Assembly: GCA_914767715.1 (NCBI GenBank)
Contig: OU612065.1
Location: 2,728,001 to 2,792,000, forward strand
DNA: 64,000 nucleotides
Direction: 5' to 3'
Origin: Membranipora membranacea
Taxonomy: Eukaryota; Bryozoa; Gymnolaemata; Cheilostomatida; Membraniporidae
The position numbers and the translations under genes were made by a program. Below the pieces are notes generated by a model. The model had not been told where the DNA came from. It saw nothing but the letters and a program-made list of their open reading frames with translations, and ran no database searches. How positions within the stretch are numbered: the first letter of the stretch is position 1; each line of letters starts with the position of its first letter. Shown piece after piece: positions 61,934-64,000 of the stretch.

Positions 61934-63662
61934 TTATAATTTTGGAGTTTTTCCCATCAGTTGTATCATTCTTTCAAAACCGCAGCCTGTTAAGACAGAG
62001 CCTCCATCTGCGATAAGTGTTGTACCAGTTACTAATCCAGCCGCATCACTAACCATGTACAAAACAGTGTTAGCTATGTCAACTCGCCTGCCAATCTTTT
62101 GTAACGGTATGCTCCTAGCAATCTCTTCCTCAGAAACTACAGAACCGCCTAGAAAATTCAAGCCACCATTGTATTCCAATAAATTTTCTTTTGAGGCAAA
62201 ATGTCAAGCTTATGTTGATGTATTACAAACAACATGTTTTCCAACTGACAAGAAGCCAAATACTGAAACCCTTAATAGCATATAATTAACTTAAATAATG
62301 GCCATGTTACTGTTATCCATCATCGAGTGATAAGCTCAATGATACGGAGGCAGGGGGGGGGCTGTTCATCATGCAACATTGATAGGGCAAAATTCAGGCT
62401 TCATAGCAGGTCACCTTCACAATCACATACAGACAATACATAATAAACAGAAGCGGTATACTCACCGAGCTTAGAATATCCCACTGTATCACCTATCGGT
62501 CCAGGAGCTACACATGCTATCCTGATGTTATTGGGCCCCCACTCCACAGCCAAATGTTTCGTTAGTGCCTCTATATAACAGCAACATGAAATGGCTATGG
62601 CTGATATGAGAGATAGCAGTATCAATGAAAGGCAGTATACATGGACGAATTGTTCAAAGTGAAGATAACTCTTTATTTTGCTGATGCTGTAATGTGATAT
62701 CAGGGAGTTAGGGACATATATACGTACACACATACATGCATACGTACATACATATGTCCCAAACTCTACGTTAAATCAGGGAGGGTAAAATAAATAAATA
62801 TTCATAAATGAGGACAGTGATAGCAGGGATAGCAGGTGATAGCTCAGCATAAACTAAATAGGTAATGTGGATTATCATTTCAGTTCCTTTCAATGTTTAT
62901 TGAGTCGCCAAGATATACATCACTGAGCACAAATTTATGACCGGCCCTAACTACATACTATCCATAATATAACATACCGATTGCAGCCTTTGCTGAGCCA
63001 GCATGACTTTGAAGGACTTGGCCATTCACATGAAGAGTTGCTGTGATGTTAATTATGACGCCTCCGTGTTTCTGAAATAAGAAAACATGTAGTGAGGAGG
63101 AGCCCACAGGATCATGGAGGAGTGAAAAGCTGCGAACAAATTAACACCAACCAACCAAAGGTTATTATCAAAATTTAAATACAGCCAGTGATTATCACAG
63201 TGCAGCCTGAAATGGCAAATAAGAATTGACACATATGCAATCATTAAAACTGATCTTGTAAAAACTTGTAAAAACAAATCTCTATTCTAATTCTCTCCCA
63301 GTCTCAGGTCCGTTTCTATGTCATAAACCGATTCTTAGCAGTTTAAGTTATGCCACTAGATATTTCTCTTACCTTGAAATATGAGCTGTAGACTGCTTTG
63401 CTCACAGTATATGTCCCAACAGTGTCAATATCAATAACATTCCTGTATGCATTAGATGACAGGGAATCAGCAGGACACAGAAAATTACCGGCAGAATCTA
63501 AAATCAGAATGATAAATAACACAAACAGTAACAGACAAACCTGGAAAGTCAGTGGGGAATGTGGAATGTTTGAACAATAAAATATAACCTACTGTTGACA
63601 AGGATATCCAATCTGTTGTACTCAGCTAGTATTTTCCTCACACATTCTGTCACCTGCTCGGG
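61934..63662 (-). CDS. DECR2: Peroxisomal 2,4-dienoyl-CoA reductase (N-terminal part outside window)
   Basis: Short-chain dehydrogenase/reductase that uses NADPH to reduce 2,4-dienoyl-CoA during peroxisomal oxidation of polyunsaturated fatty acids. Exons seen on the minus strand: 63662-63593, 63497-63373, 63071-62978, 62570-62466, 62148-61934, in phase. Motifs: [20 protein letters not shown], the [15 protein letters not shown] helix, [25 protein letters not shown] (the SAK form of the SDR active site), [14 protein letters not shown] and [11 protein letters not shown]. The N-terminal Rossmann glycine motif lies right of the window. The protein ends in PKL, a weak variant of the peroxisomal signal SKL. 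It converges with actin copy 2. Confidence 0.92.
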
Positions 63663-64000
63663 CTACAAAATATATTTTCACCTGTGAGCGCTTAGCAACA
63701 TGTCATCTATATCATCATCATGTTTTCATAACGCAACTAAAAAAAAAAGTCTCGGTCTAGAGAGGACCTCCCTTCACCTAATATCCATATCCAACAGAGA
63801 TATTTTCTTATGATTTTGGCAATATCTCCAATTTTCTGTGAAAATGTGAGAAACACAAATAGCTAATCATGTTTCAAACAATGAAATGTAGCTTCCATTC
63901 AGCTATTATTTGTTGATGTGGCATCAAGATGATGGAATATTTGGAAAGGCCTAACATATTCATAACACCTTATGTACTAAAATTAGGTGTAAAATTTAGG

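Overview
The window is nuclear DNA of an invertebrate animal. It is AT-rich and its genes are split by many GT-AG introns. It carries animal-specific families: a calcium-channel alpha2/delta subunit, TRABID with three NZF fingers, an NSD-type SET methyltransferase and 377-residue actins. It also holds non-LTR retrotransposons, tRNA-derived SINE-like repeats and MITE-like inverted repeats. The phylum cannot be fixed from the sequence alone; intron-rich conserved genes and the actin type suit an early-branching or lophotrochozoan-like marine invertebrate, which is inference.

Layout. 185-13122 (+): 3' two-thirds of a voltage-gated calcium channel alpha2/delta gene (CACNA2D), with two alternative tandem exons. 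13654-14412 (-): NDUFA5 (complex I), first exon unresolved. About 15.77-16.28 kb: young four-part inverted-repeat element. 18161-24664 (+): ZRANB1/TRABID deubiquitinase. 25654-33239 (-): LETM1, mitochondrial inner-membrane protein. About 34.9 and 38.2 kb: two tRNA-derived SINE-like repeats. 37207-45641 (+): NSD-family H3K36 methyltransferase. 45983-48385 (-): BNIP1/SEC20 SNARE. 50085-52816 (-): two 5'-truncated non-LTR retrotransposons of different families. 54021-55341 (-) and 59460-61670 (+): two divergently transcribed actin genes encoding identical proteins, with a possible small gene between them. 61934-63662 (-): C-terminal part of peroxisomal 2,4-dienoyl-CoA reductase (DECR2), running off the right edge.

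The genes do not form a pathway; this is ordinary animal gene order. The arrangement is regular, with convergent pairs (CACNA2D/NDUFA5, ZRANB1/LETM1, NSD/BNIP1, actin/DECR2) whose stop codons lie 0.26-1 kb apart. In at least two pairs the candidate poly(A) signals cross.

Exon coordinates were read by eye from splice sites, open frames and phase consistency. The most interesting items are the phase-compatible alternative exons of CACNA2D, the actin pair with the signature of gene conversion plus a LINE fragment in only one intron, the A-B-A'-B' inverted element, and a pre-miRNA-like hairpin. No prokaryotic features, CRISPR arrays or rRNA genes were seen.
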